From Patescibacteria group bacterium (GTDB taxonomy: Bacteria > Patescibacteriota > Minisyncoccia > Phycocordibacterales > UBA5272), in contig JAUPVR010000006.1 of NCBI GenBank assembly GCA_030916895.1, positions 1-35,412 of the forward strand: DNA of 35,412 nucleotides. The letters are read 5' to 3'. Of this stretch, positions 6,183 to 15,549 are shown piece by piece. Both the position numbers and the translations under genes were made by a program. Positions within the stretch are counted from its first letter, which is position 1. The number at the start of each line of letters is the position of its first letter. The notes beneath the pieces were generated by a model. The model worked only from the letters and a program-made list of their open reading frames with translations. It had not been told where the DNA came from and ran no database searches.

Positions 6183-9100
6183 ATGGCAGATACACATAAC
6201 AAACCGAAAACAATACACGACAAGGAAACTGAAGTACTTGCGTTTTGGGAGCACAACAAGATTTTTGAAAAATCTCTCGAAACACCGGGCGGGAATGAAC
6301 CCTCTGGTAATTTCAGTTTCTATGATGGCCCGCCGTTTGCGACTGGTCTTCCGCACATGGGGCATATTTTGGCAGGCACCATTAAAGATGCGATCCCTCG
6401 TTATCAAACAATGAAAGGAAACCATGTTAGGCGTATGTGGGGTTGGGATTGCCATGGACTTCCAGTTGAAAACTTGATTGAAAAGAAGCTTGGTCTCAAG
6501 TCGAAAAAAGATATTGAGGAGTATGGTATTGATAAATTTAATGATGCCGCATACAAGAGCGTGCTTACCTACGATGAGGAATGGAAAAAAGTAATTCCAC
6601 GTCTTGGTCGTTTTGTTGATATGGAGCATCCGTATAAGACGATGGATGCAACGTATACAGAAAGCATTTGGTGGTCGTGGAAGACACTGTATGAAAAAGG
6701 GCTGGCATATGAAGGAAGCAAGATGATGCATATTTGTCCCCGCTGTGAGACGACACTTGCACAGAGTGAGGTGGGAATGAACTACGAAGACGTGACGGAT
6801 ATTTCAGTAACAGCAAAATTTGAACTTGCAGGTGAACCTGGGACATTTGTACTTGCGTGGACAACAACACCGTGGACGCTTCCAGGGAATGTTGCGCTTG
6901 CGGTAAAGGAGGATGCACACTATGTAAAAGTCTCAATTGAAGGAATGGATGGTTTATATATTCTTGCTGAAGAAAGAATTGCGGAAATATTAAAAGATAT
7001 GAGGCATGAAGTAAAAGAAACGTTTATGGGTAAGAAACTTCTAGGCCTTACCTACAAGCCACTTTTTCCATATTTTGTTAATGCAGAACTTGAACACAAA
7101 GAAAATATTTGGAAAATTTGGCACGCAGATTTTATAACACTTGATACGGGTACTGGTATTGCTCATGAAGCGCCAGCGTTTGGGCAGGAAGATATGGATT
7201 TGGCAAAAGCAAATAATATTCCTGTTATCAAGCACATTAAGATGGATGGAACCTTCACTAAGGAGGTGACAGATTTTGCAGGGATGAAAGTAAAGACTGT
7301 TGGGGACACACAGTCAGCTGACGTTGCAATCATCAAATGGCTCGCGCATGCAGGACTCTTGTTTGAAAAGCATAAAATTATTCACTCCTATCCACTTTGT
7401 TGGCGATGTAAAACACCACTCTTAAATTATGCAACGTCGAGCTGGTTTGTTGATGTGCCAAAAATAAAAGAAAAACTTCTTTCTGAAAACAGGGAAATTG
7501 GATGGACACCAGAACACATCCGTGATGGGCGTTTCGGTAAGTGGTTAGAGGGGGCGCGTGAATGGGCGGTTTCTCGTGCGAGGTATTGGGGGGCACCTCT
7601 TCCTGTTTGGAAGTGTGACGAATGCGAAGAGGTGAGGATGATTGGTGGCTTGAAAGAATTATCCGTTGGAAAAAGGGCAAAGAATACCTACTATGTGATG
7701 CGCCACGGTCAGTCAGAAAGTAATGTTGCGGGAATTATTGATTGTGATGGTGATCATACAAATGGACTCACTGCACTTGGTAAAGAACAGGCACAAAAAG
7801 CAGGGGAAACGCTTAAGGATAAGAAGATTGATTTCATTGTCTGTTCGCCATTTTTGCGAACCAAGATGACTGCAGAAGTTGTTGCAAAAGAATTGGGCGG
7901 AATTGAGATTATTGAAGACGAGAGACTTAAGGAATTTAATTTAGGAGTTTACGATAAGCGAAAAATTGAAGACTACCTAAAAGAAGTTGGTGAACTCCGT
8001 TATCTAAAATTAGACACTCGCGTAGAGGGTGGGGAGACACATCGTGAAATGATGAATCGAGCAATTAGTGCGTGGATGGATTTAGAGAAGAAGTATGAAG
8101 GAAAAAATATTTTGATTGTGACCCATGGTGGACCCGCACGCATGCTTTTGGTTGGCACACACTTAATTACTGAAGAAGAATTAATTGATGATGAGAGTAA
8201 AGATGATACTGTTTTTTATCCAAAAAATGCCGAAGTGAGAGAACTTTCTCCACGCATTGTTCCGCGCGATGAAACGGGGGCAGTTAATCTTCATCGACCA
8301 TACATTGATGAAGCTACAATTACATGTGTGTGTGGAAAAGAAATGAAGAGAATTCCTGATGTGTTTGATTGTTGGTATGAATCAGGTGCCATGCCATTTG
8401 CTTCTATTCACTACCCATTTGAAAACAAGGAACTTTTTGATAAGAGTTATCCAGCAGATTTTATCGCTGAAGGACTTGATCAGACGAGGGGATGGTTTTA
8501 TTCGCTTATTAACTTAGGGGTCGGGTTGTTCGGTAAGGCACCATACAAGCATGTGATTGTAAACGGTCTTGTACTCGCTGAATCTGGAAAGAAGCTCTCT
8601 AAGAGTGAGTCAAATTATACGGATCCAGTTGAATTGGTTGATAGGTATGGCGCGGACGCCGTTCGTTACCTCTTGCTATCATCACCGGTTGTCAAAAGTG
8701 AAAGTATCCTTTTTTCCGATAAAGGAGTTGAGGAGATTTACAAGAAACTTATTTCTCGTCTTGAAAATGTCATAAGTTTGTATGAGATGAACAAAGAAGA
8801 AGGTATTAGTGCAAATGAGACGTCAAAAGATTTGCTTGATAGATGGATTGTTTCGCGTATACACGATGTTATTGAGCAAACAACCCGCGGGTATGATACA
8901 TATGAACTCGATAGCGCGACGCGACCACTCGAGAAATTCATTGATGATTTGTCTGTGTGGTACGTACGTAGGTCACGCTCTCGCTTAAAAGGAGAAACAG
9001 GGGAAGAAGATAAGAGGCGCGCGCTTGAAACTCTCTCATATGTACTTATTAATCTTTCTCAGGTAATGGCACCGAGTATGCCCTTTCTTGCTGAACGTGT

Positions 9101-9656
9101 ATATCAAGCGGTAAAAGAAACCAGTAAGGATTCTCGCGAAAGTGTGCACCTGTGTACATGGCCAAAAGGAGGACGTGTCGACACTCACATAAGCCAGGAG
9201 ATGGAAGCCGTGCGTGAAGTGGTCTCACTTGCCCTTATGGTACGCATGAAAGAAAATATTAATGTTCGTCAACCTCTTTCTCTCCTTAAGACAAATATTG
9301 TGATTACCAAGGAATACTATGACCTCATTTTAGATGAAGTAAATGTAAAGAAGGTAGAGGTAGATAAGGATCTGAACGAGAAAATTTATCTTGATACAAC
9401 GCTGACCGATGAACTTGTACGCGAAGGAGATGTACGTAACCTTATGCGTGCAATTCAAGATACACGCAAAGCCATGAACCTTTCTCCAAAAGAAGGTGTT
9501 ACGCTTACACTTCAAGCCACACAAGACTTAGGAATACTTGAAGCGCTTCAAAAAATCTGTAACGTTAGATCTGTTGACATCACCAAAGAAGAGCAAGAAC
9601 AAGAAGTGATGCTTTCGTTTGGGCGTGCAACATTCTCACTCCGTGTTATTTCATAG
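6183..9656 (+). CDS. ileS: isoleucyl-tRNA synthetase with inserted histidine-phosphatase domain
   Basis: The 1157-residue class Ia enzyme charges tRNA-Ile. HMGH is at 58-61 and KLSKS at 804-808. The editing domain has TTTPWTLPGN, and GTGIAHEAPAFG and YDGPPFATGLPH mark the eukaryote-like IleS2 type. Cys pairs occur in CPRC, CWRC and CDEC. Uniquely, about residues 499-699 form a histidine phosphatase (RHG/phosphoglycerate mutase superfamily). This contains VMRHGQSESN with R507, H508 and G509, then SPFLRTKMTA (R559), GGETHRE (E618) and VTHGG (H648), so all usual catalytic residues are kept. It interrupts the catalytic region between the CDEC zinc-like motif and DVFDCWYESG, and both flanks align normally. 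The gene follows a T-box, lacks a Shine-Dalgarno site, and is 15 nt upstream of recO. The phosphatase substrate is unknown. Confidence 0.95.
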   Translation: MADTHNKPKTIHDKETEVLAFWEHNKIFEKSLETPGGNEPSGNFSFYDGPPFATGLPHMGHILAGTIKDAIPRYQTMKGNHVRRMWGWDCHGLPVENLIEKKLGLKSKKDIEEYGIDKFNDAAYKSVLTYDEEWKKVIPRLGRFVDMEHPYKTMDATYTESIWWSWKTLYEKGLAYEGSKMMHICPRCETTLAQSEVGMNYEDVTDISVTAKFELAGEPGTFVLAWTTTPWTLPGNVALAVKEDAHYVKVSIEGMDGLYILAEERIAEILKDMRHEVKETFMGKKLLGLTYKPLFPYFVNAELEHKENIWKIWHADFITLDTGTGIAHEAPAFGQEDMDLAKANNIPVIKHIKMDGTFTKEVTDFAGMKVKTVGDTQSADVAIIKWLAHAGLLFEKHKIIHSYPLCWRCKTPLLNYATSSWFVDVPKIKEKLLSENREIGWTPEHIRDGRFGKWLEGAREWAVSRARYWGAPLPVWKCDECEEVRMIGGLKELSVGKRAKNTYYVMRHGQSESNVAGIIDCDGDHTNGLTALGKEQAQKAGETLKDKKIDFIVCSPFLRTKMTAEVVAKELGGIEIIEDERLKEFNLGVYDKRKIEDYLKEVGELRYLKLDTRVEGGETHREMMNRAISAWMDLEKKYEGKNILIVTHGGPARMLLVGTHLITEEELIDDESKDDTVFYPKNAEVRELSPRIVPRDETGAVNLHRPYIDEATITCVCGKEMKRIPDVFDCWYESGAMPFASIHYPFENKELFDKSYPADFIAEGLDQTRGWFYSLINLGVGLFGKAPYKHVIVNGLVLAESGKKLSKSESNYTDPVELVDRYGADAVRYLLLSSPVVKSESILFSDKGVEEIYKKLISRLENVISLYEMNKEEGISANETSKDLLDRWIVSRIHDVIEQTTRGYDTYELDSATRPLEKFIDDLSVWYVRRSRSRLKGETGEEDKRRALETLSYVLINLSQVMAPSMPFLAERVYQAVKETSKDSRESVHLCTWPKGGRVDTHISQEMEAVREVVSLALMVRMKENINVRQPLSLLKTNIVITKEYYDLILDEVNVKKVEVDKDLNEKIYLDTTLTDELVREGDVRNLMRAIQDTRKAMNLSPKEGVTLTLQATQDLGILEALQKICNVRSVDITKEEQEQEVMLSFGRATFSLRVIS

Positions 9657-9671
9657 CGTAGAGGAAAATTC

Positions 9672-10226
9672 ATGGCAATTGAAAAACATACAACAGATAG
9701 CTTCGTTCTTGAAGGATACGAGCGGGCTGAACACGATAAAGTTTTTGCACTCTTCACGCGCGAGTTTGGTCTTGTTCTTGCCCATGCAAAAAGTATTCGT
9801 AAACTAGAAAGTAAACTACGAGCACATGTTTTACCAGGAAGTATGGCAACAGTAACCCTTGTTAAAGGGAAGGATGTTTGGCGTCTTGTGGGAGCCCAAG
9901 AAAAACATGCCTCAAAAAGGTTTATGCCAGAGATAGTTTTCTACTTGAAGCGTTTTATGAAAGGTGAAGGTGCAAATAAAGCGCTCTATGACAGAATTGT
10001 TTCCCTCCTTGGGAGGGTAGACGCATATGATGACTCAAAATCAAGAACTTTGCTCCTTTATGTTATTTTAGTGTCTCTTGGATATGCTGACGCTAAGGTA
10101 ATTGGTGCAAAAGATATTAAAGAGTATGCTCGGTTTACTGTGGATGATCTTTATACACACCTCCTTCTTTCATATGTGCCAGTTCGTAACCATGTCATAT
10201 CTGTGATGAAAGAAATGCAACTCTAG
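9672..10226 (+). CDS. recO: DNA repair protein RecO (short form)
   Basis: RecO anneals SSB-coated single strands and helps load RecA with RecR. The N-terminal OB-fold is recognisable from the order LEGYERAEHDKVFALFT, FGLVLAHAKSIRK, LRAHVLPGSMATVTLV and WRLVGAQ. The remaining helical part is short. The protein has 184 residues against about 240 usually and lacks the Cys cluster often found in the C-terminal region. GAGGA lies 6-7 nt upstream of ATG 9672. It begins 15 nt after ileS and so probably shares the T-box-controlled transcript. SSB, whose C-terminal tail binds RecO, is encoded at 16542. Confidence 0.82.
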   Translation: MAIEKHTTDSFVLEGYERAEHDKVFALFTREFGLVLAHAKSIRKLESKLRAHVLPGSMATVTLVKGKDVWRLVGAQEKHASKRFMPEIVFYLKRFMKGEGANKALYDRIVSLLGRVDAYDDSKSRTLLLYVILVSLGYADAKVIGAKDIKEYARFTVDDLYTHLLLSYVPVRNHVISVMKEMQL

Positions 10227-10238
10227 CAAAAGACGCGG

Positions 10239-10244
10239 TATACT
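10239..10244 (+). promoter_or_regulatory. -10 box of the 10254 gene
   Basis: TATACT is followed by AGAGGAACT and ATG (9-nt gap). The gap contains a Shine-Dalgarno-like AGAGGA, but transcription from this box would start too late to include most of it. Confidence 0.5.
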
Positions 10245-10253
10245 AGAGGAACT

Positions 10254-12128
10254 ATGAATATTCCAGGTTTTAAAAAATCAAAACTTGATAAGCTTGAGGA
10301 AACTCTGTATGACTCAAAGGCTTCTGTTTCAGACACTATTGCAGTACACGATTCGAGGTCTCGGCGCATTGGTCAGCTACCAACAGCATGGGGAGATAAT
10401 TCCCCAATGCTTTCAAAAGAAACCGTTAAAGAAGCTGATCACTCTATGTCTTTTGGTGTTAAGCTTCTAATTTTTTCAATCATTTTTTTACTTGGTGTGA
10501 CAGCATACTCCGGGTGGAGAATTCTTTCTTCAAAAAATGTTGTTTCTTCGAGTAACATTAAGATAACCTCTGACATTAAACCATACGTTGAAGGTGGTGA
10601 GCAGGTCCCTGTTGTTGTAACGGTCGTTAACGAGAATGCTGTCCCACTCGAAAATACACAGCTCATTCTTATGTACGAAAAGGGTGTCGGTTCATCGGAT
10701 GAACAACAGAAAGTAACAGAAAAACGTGAACTAGGGACACTTGAACCAAACCAGATGCAAAAGCAAACATTCTCTGCTGTTTTTTACGGTGAAGAAGGTT
10801 CTGCTCGTGATGTTGTTGTCAGGTTTGAATATAAAGTTTCTGGTTCAAATGCTGTTTTTAATAAAACGGAAACAAAGACAGCGATACTTAAAACACCTCC
10901 AATTGGTGTTTACATTGACGGACCTGAACTGCTTTCACGTGGGCAGATTGGTACATATACAATTACTGCAAGAAATAATTCTTCCACATCATCCATTCCT
11001 TTTCGTCTTGCATTTATAGTGCCAGACGGCTTTACCAAAGAAAGCACGAATCCAAATGTGGCAGGAAGAGATATTAGTTGGAATATAGATTTTCTTGAGC
11101 CAGGAGAAACAAGGACGTTTATCGTGAAAGGGTCTTTTGGTGGAACGGCGGGTGAAGAAAATACTATTCGTGTTCTTGCGGGGAATGCAAAAAATGATTC
11201 AGATATTTCAACTATTTACTCCTCCGACTCTAAGGTGGTTGCAATTAGGACGTCACCTCTTTTTGTTTCATTTAATACGCAAACTATGCGAGGCGTAGGG
11301 GACTCTTTACGTTTTGGCGATCGCGCACTTGTTGATATTGTATATGAAAATAAAAGCCAAAGTACGCTTCGTAATATAGACCTCAGGCTTCACATTGAAG
11401 GCGACACTGTTGAATATGAGGGAATAATTCCAGAAAATGGTTACTATGATTCTGAAAATAAAACCATTGTTTGGAACAAGATTACCAACGCAAACTTAGG
11501 GACACTTTCTTCTGGTTTGTCTGGAACGCTTCGATTACAAATACCAATAGTGACTTCAGGCAGAGGAGCACCCACGTTTACCATTCGACTGGAAGGAACT
11601 GCTGACAGTCAGGAGACAGGGGATGTGAATGTTGATGTTTCAAAAACATACACTATTCAGGGTAGCGCTTCTCTTTCCGGGTGGTCACTTTATCGGGACT
11701 CACCGTTTCTTGGTACTGGACCTGTTCCTCCAGTGCCGAACCAGTCAACAACGTACACCCTTCATCTCGTTGCTTCAACACAAAATAAAGTAAGCGGAGC
11801 GAAGGTATCATTTATTTTGCCGGTATTCGTTTCTTGGACAAACGTTTTTACTGCGAATCAGAATGTTTCTTATGATGCAAGTTCAAGAACGGTGACATGG
11901 AACATTGGAGATATTGAAGCAGGAGGAACGATGACTAACGATATTCAAGTTTCTGTGAAGCCGTCACAAAGCCATGTTGGCACATCACCAGAAATAACCT
12001 CCGGTGTTGTCTTCGAGGCCCAGGAAATTGATACTCGTTCAAGGATTCGTGTAAATATTCCAGCTTTCACAACCTCGCTTTCTCGTGAGTCTTGGGGTGG
12101 CAACCCTTCGGTTGTTGTTGGTAGGTAG
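10254..12128 (+). CDS. membrane-anchored protein with Ig-like/DUF11-like repeats
   Basis: A 624-residue protein with a polar, probably cytoplasmic N-terminus of about 65 residues. One membrane segment (LLIFSIIFLLGVTAYSGW, about 70-88) is followed by a long extracellular part made of beta-sandwich-like modules. Repeated phrases such as GRDISWNIDFLEPGETRTF and SRTVTWNIGDIEAGGTMTN match the W-x-I/L-x-x-L/I-x-x-G pattern of DUF11/CARDB-like adhesion domains, and at least three such modules are visible. There are no enzymatic motifs and few cysteines. It is probably a cell-surface protein presented outward from a type II anchor. Its role (adhesion, envelope or host contact) is inference. It has its own promoter and is not tightly coupled to recO. 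Confidence 0.75.
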   Translation: MNIPGFKKSKLDKLEETLYDSKASVSDTIAVHDSRSRRIGQLPTAWGDNSPMLSKETVKEADHSMSFGVKLLIFSIIFLLGVTAYSGWRILSSKNVVSSSNIKITSDIKPYVEGGEQVPVVVTVVNENAVPLENTQLILMYEKGVGSSDEQQKVTEKRELGTLEPNQMQKQTFSAVFYGEEGSARDVVVRFEYKVSGSNAVFNKTETKTAILKTPPIGVYIDGPELLSRGQIGTYTITARNNSSTSSIPFRLAFIVPDGFTKESTNPNVAGRDISWNIDFLEPGETRTFIVKGSFGGTAGEENTIRVLAGNAKNDSDISTIYSSDSKVVAIRTSPLFVSFNTQTMRGVGDSLRFGDRALVDIVYENKSQSTLRNIDLRLHIEGDTVEYEGIIPENGYYDSENKTIVWNKITNANLGTLSSGLSGTLRLQIPIVTSGRGAPTFTIRLEGTADSQETGDVNVDVSKTYTIQGSASLSGWSLYRDSPFLGTGPVPPVPNQSTTYTLHLVASTQNKVSGAKVSFILPVFVSWTNVFTANQNVSYDASSRTVTWNIGDIEAGGTMTNDIQVSVKPSQSHVGTSPEITSGVVFEAQEIDTRSRIRVNIPAFTTSLSRESWGGNPSVVVGR

Positions 12129-12154
12129 TGTAGGTAGGCAAACACTCTAACGCG

Positions 12155-12163
12155 TGATAGGAT
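12155..12163 (+). promoter_or_regulatory. extended -10 promoter of the permease gene
   Basis: TGA-TAGGAT ends 6 nt before ATG 12170, again implying a leaderless mRNA. Confidence 0.45.
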
Positions 12164-12169
12164 ACGGGT

Positions 12170-13219
12170 ATGAATGCAACTAATTACATCTCAATAAAAT
12201 CAAGTACTGTCGTTAAGGTAATTGCTGTTTGCGCTCTTGCATGGGGGCTTTATTTTATTCGTGATTTTGTCCTCGTCCTCTTAGTTGCGATTGTACTTGC
12301 CTCTTCTGTAGAACCACCTGTTCGTTTTTTTAGTAAGTTTGGTATTCCTCGTGTTGTTTCAGTTGCAAGTATTTTTCTTTTCATCATTGCGCTTGTTGTT
12401 GCAATTGCCTTCATCTTTGTTCCGCCTCTCGCTGATGATTTGGCTCGCTTTGTAAAAACGCTTCCAAAGATTCTTGAGTCAATTCGTGTCTTTGGTTATG
12501 ACCTCGGTTTTAAGGATATGGCAGCAACACTCTCTGAGCTTTCTCGCGACATTTCTAAGGGCCAGATTCTTACGGTCTTGAAAGAGTCTGTGTTTGGTTC
12601 AAGCGGGTTCTTCGCGACAACATCAATTGTCGTTGGAAGAATTTTTAATCTTGTCATCATGTTTGTGCTCGCTTTTTACATAGCTCTTGAAGAAAATGGT
12701 GTACATAAAGTTCTTCGACTGTTTACCCCAAAGGACAAGCAAGCATACGTGGAGGATTTGTGGAACCGTGCTCAGCGTAAGATTTCTCTTTGGATGCAAG
12801 GGCAACTACTCCTTTCGCTTTTAGTTGCACTCTTGGTGTACGTTCCGCTCCTTGTACTTAATATGCCATACGCTGCCCTTCTTGCGGTTCTTGCGTTTGT
12901 CGGTGAGCTCATCCCAATGGTTGGTCTTACTCTTGCAACAATTCCTGCACTTTTTATCGCCTGGAGTCACGGAGGGGTTCCTCTCCTTGGTGTTGTTGCG
13001 CTTGTTTACTTTATTGTCTCTCAACTTGAAAATCATGTATTGTATCCAAAGGTAATGAACAAAATGGTTGGTGTCCCGTCTGTTATTGTTCTCATTGCAC
13101 TTATCATTGGTGCAAAGTTTGCCGGTATTTGGGGTATTATTTTGTCGGTGCCTCTCGCATCCATTGTCATGGAATTTGTAAGCGATATTGAAAAGCGAAA
13201 GGACCATGAACAAAGTTAA
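12170..13219 (+). CDS. AI-2E family transporter (PerM/UPF0118)
   Basis: A 349-residue polytopic membrane protein with the family layout. Two close N-terminal helices (about 15-60) are followed by a third (about 65-90), and then a soluble stretch with amphipathic helices (FVKTLPKILESIRVFG, about 95-150). Four or five further helices follow, including FVGELIPMVGLTLATIPAL, YFIVSQLENHVLYPKVMNK and the C-terminal GIWGIILSVPLASIVMEF. The family exports small molecules or ions, and the name from autoinducer-2 export does not establish the substrate here. The 3' end overlaps metG by 14 nt, so the two are co-transcribed. Confidence 0.88.
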   Translation: MNATNYISIKSSTVVKVIAVCALAWGLYFIRDFVLVLLVAIVLASSVEPPVRFFSKFGIPRVVSVASIFLFIIALVVAIAFIFVPPLADDLARFVKTLPKILESIRVFGYDLGFKDMAATLSELSRDISKGQILTVLKESVFGSSGFFATTSIVVGRIFNLVIMFVLAFYIALEENGVHKVLRLFTPKDKQAYVEDLWNRAQRKISLWMQGQLLLSLLVALLVYVPLLVLNMPYAALLAVLAFVGELIPMVGLTLATIPALFIAWSHGGVPLLGVVALVYFIVSQLENHVLYPKVMNKMVGVPSVIVLIALIIGAKFAGIWGIILSVPLASIVMEFVSDIEKRKDHEQS

Positions 13220-14672
13220 ACCATTTTATATTACAACGACATTACCGTATGTAAACGCAGAGCCACACATAGGTCATGCGCTTGAATTTGTTCGTGCTGA
13301 CGTTATTGCGCGTTATAAGGAGAGTGTTGGGTACGATGTATTTTTTAACACAGGCACTGATGAACACGGCACAAAGATTCTTGAGGGTGCTGAGAAAGAA
13401 GGGCTTCCAGTACAAGACTATGTAAACAAAAACGCTGCAAGGTTTAAAGAACTATACCCAAAACTTGGTATTAAAGAGGGTTTTCATTTTATTCGCACCA
13501 CAGAAGAACACCATATGCAAGCTGCCCAAGAAATGTGGCGAATTTGTGATAAAAACGGTTATATTTATAAAAAAGAATACGAAGCAAAATATTGTGTTGG
13601 TTGTGAGTTGTACAAAACGGACAGTGAGCTTGAGGACGGAAAGTGCCCCATTCATCCGAACCGCTCAATCGATATCATTAAAGAAGAAAATTATTTTTTT
13701 GCTTTCTCAAAATTAGAAGACAAACTTCGCTCGTTGTATGAACATAACCCAGAGCTGGTTGTCCCAGAATTTCGCTTTAATGAGATTAAAGCCTTTCTTG
13801 AGAGGGGGCTTGAAGATTTTTCTATCTCGCGCTTGAAATCAAAAATGCCGTGGGGTGTACCAGTACCTGGGGATGATGACCACGTTATGTACGTTTGGTT
13901 TGATGCACTAACTAATTATGTTTCTACACTCGGCTGGCCGGATGGAGATAACTATAAAAAATATTGGGAGCAGGGAGAACAGGAAGCAAGAGAGGTTGTA
14001 CAGTACTGCGGTAAAGATAACTTGCGACAGCAGTCAGCGATTTGGCAGGCAATGCTCCTAGCGTCTGGTCTCCCTCATACGACAAGTATTATTATAAACG
14101 GTTTCATTATCTCTGGTGGACAAAAAATGAGTAAGTCGACTGGAAACGGCATCAATCCTTTTGACATTCTCGATATGTTTAAGAGTGTTACCGATTATCC
14201 AGAAGACGTCCTTCGTTTTATTTTGCTTCACGAAGTTCCTTCATTTGAAGATGGTGATTTGACAATTGATTCAATTAAGACTGCTTATACCGCATACCTT
14301 GCTAATGGTATTGGAAATCTTACTAGTCGTATTATGAGGATGGCAATAACTAACAGTGTTTCATTGTCTGCTTTAACTCGAAACACAAAAGAGAAAGAAA
14401 ACAATTTGGAAAAATTTGATACTAATGTAGCAATTAAAAATCTCATGCAAACCATGCGAGCTCTAGATGAGTACATTGCCACACATGAACCATTTAAGGT
14501 TGTAAAAGTTGACCAAGAAAAGGGAAAAGAAATGATCTCCTTTTGTTTACGTGGTCTTCTTGATTTCTCAAATCAACTAGAAGTGTTTTTACCAAAAACA
14601 TCTGCAAAAATTTTGGAATGCATTCATGAAAATAAAATGCCAGAGAAGCCACTGTTTGGGCGACTCGCATAA
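13206..14672 (+). CDS. metG: methionyl-tRNA synthetase
   Basis: The 488-residue class Ia synthetase charges tRNA-Met for initiation and elongation. HIGH is at residues 21-24, preceded by ITTTLPYVNAEP, and KMSKS is at 307-311. The connective-peptide knuckle is YCVGCELYKT...CPIHPN, with three Cys and one His suited to one zinc ion. The C-terminal anticodon domain contains NLTSRIMRMA. It lacks the C-terminal tRNA-binding (Trbp111-like) extension of longer MetRS. ATG 13206 has AAAGGA 2 nt upstream, closer than usual. ATG 13188 lies further inside the permease gene. It overlaps the permease gene and is followed after 5 nt by tatD. Confidence 0.96.
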   Translation: MNKVKPFYITTTLPYVNAEPHIGHALEFVRADVIARYKESVGYDVFFNTGTDEHGTKILEGAEKEGLPVQDYVNKNAARFKELYPKLGIKEGFHFIRTTEEHHMQAAQEMWRICDKNGYIYKKEYEAKYCVGCELYKTDSELEDGKCPIHPNRSIDIIKEENYFFAFSKLEDKLRSLYEHNPELVVPEFRFNEIKAFLERGLEDFSISRLKSKMPWGVPVPGDDDHVMYVWFDALTNYVSTLGWPDGDNYKKYWEQGEQEAREVVQYCGKDNLRQQSAIWQAMLLASGLPHTTSIIINGFIISGGQKMSKSTGNGINPFDILDMFKSVTDYPEDVLRFILLHEVPSFEDGDLTIDSIKTAYTAYLANGIGNLTSRIMRMAITNSVSLSALTRNTKEKENNLEKFDTNVAIKNLMQTMRALDEYIATHEPFKVVKVDQEKGKEMISFCLRGLLDFSNQLEVFLPKTSAKILECIHENKMPEKPLFGRLA

Positions 14673-14677
14673 AATTC

Positions 14678-15490
14678 ATGAAATATATCGATGTCCACGC
14701 GCATCTGCACGATAAAGCATTTAATGAAGACAGGGAGATTGTTATTTCAGAAATGAAGAAGAAAGGAATTGGTGCAATTACTGTTGGTACTGATTATATT
14801 CAATCGCAAAAGGCGGTTGAGCTTGCAGAAAAACACAGCAACATTTGGGCGACCGTAGGGTTTCATCCTGTCGATAACAAGGAAGAAACTTTTGACGTTC
14901 TTAGGTACATGGAACTCGCCAACCATCCAAAAGTTGTTGCAATCGGTGAATGCGGGCTTGATTACTATTGGCCAACAGAGGAAGGAAAGATGACAGAAGA
15001 AGAAAAAGAAAGACAAAAAAAGATTTTTAAAGCACAAATTGATTTATCTATTCGTGTTAGTAAGCCTCTCATGCTCCACGGGCGACCAAGCAAGGGAAGC
15101 ATGGATGCGTACGAGGATATGCTTTCAATGCTCTATGAACATAAAGGGATTGTGTCAGGGAACGCTCATTTTTTTGTAGGAGATACGAGTATTGCGAAGA
15201 GATTTTTAGACTTGGGGTTTACGATGAGCTTCCCTGGTGTGGTCACATTTGCGAAAGAGATTGGTGAAACAGTTTGTTTTGTTCCACTGGCATCAATGCA
15301 CGCTGAAACAGATAGTCCTTATGCGACACCATTACCTCATCGTGGGAAGAGGAATTCACCGCTTTATGTACCAATTATTGTTGAGAAACTTGCTGAACTA
15401 AAAAAAGAGTCCACGGAAGCTATGCAGAAAAAACTCCTTGAAAACGCTCGAGAAATGTTTGCTGTTGACAAGATTGCTTCAAAAGAGTAG
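14678..15490 (+). CDS. tatD: TatD family metal-dependent DNase
   Basis: A 270-residue TIM-barrel amidohydrolase-type nuclease acting on DNA ends, possibly in repair or DNA turnover. Metal ligands are in place: DVHAHLHD (H7 and H9), Glu in GECGLDYY, His in LMLHGRPS, His in NAHFFVG and Asp in ETDSPY. The length is typical (about 260). It begins 5 nt after metG, an arrangement common in bacteria, and probably shares its transcript. The last codons carry a TTGACA that may be the -35 box for the next gene. Confidence 0.93.
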   Translation: MKYIDVHAHLHDKAFNEDREIVISEMKKKGIGAITVGTDYIQSQKAVELAEKHSNIWATVGFHPVDNKEETFDVLRYMELANHPKVVAIGECGLDYYWPTEEGKMTEEEKERQKKIFKAQIDLSIRVSKPLMLHGRPSKGSMDAYEDMLSMLYEHKGIVSGNAHFFVGDTSIAKRFLDLGFTMSFPGVVTFAKEIGETVCFVPLASMHAETDSPYATPLPHRGKRNSPLYVPIIVEKLAELKKESTEAMQKKLLENAREMFAVDKIASKE

Positions 15491-15493
15491 AAA
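15465..15493 (+). promoter_or_regulatory. promoter of the 15550 gene inside the 3' end of tatD
   Basis: TTGACA (15465-15470), a 17-nt spacer and TAGAAA (15488-15493). The -35 is perfect and the -10 overlaps the tatD stop. Confidence 0.5.
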
Positions 15494-15549
15494 TGGAACA
15501 GAAGTCTACGTAAAAAACCGCATTCTTCCCAAAATGAAAGGGGCGAGTC

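Noticed and set aside
6033-6731. Long minus-strand reading frame across the ileS leader and 5' end
   Set aside because: It lies over the T-box and the conserved IleRS N-terminus, has no ribosome site and no protein-like character.
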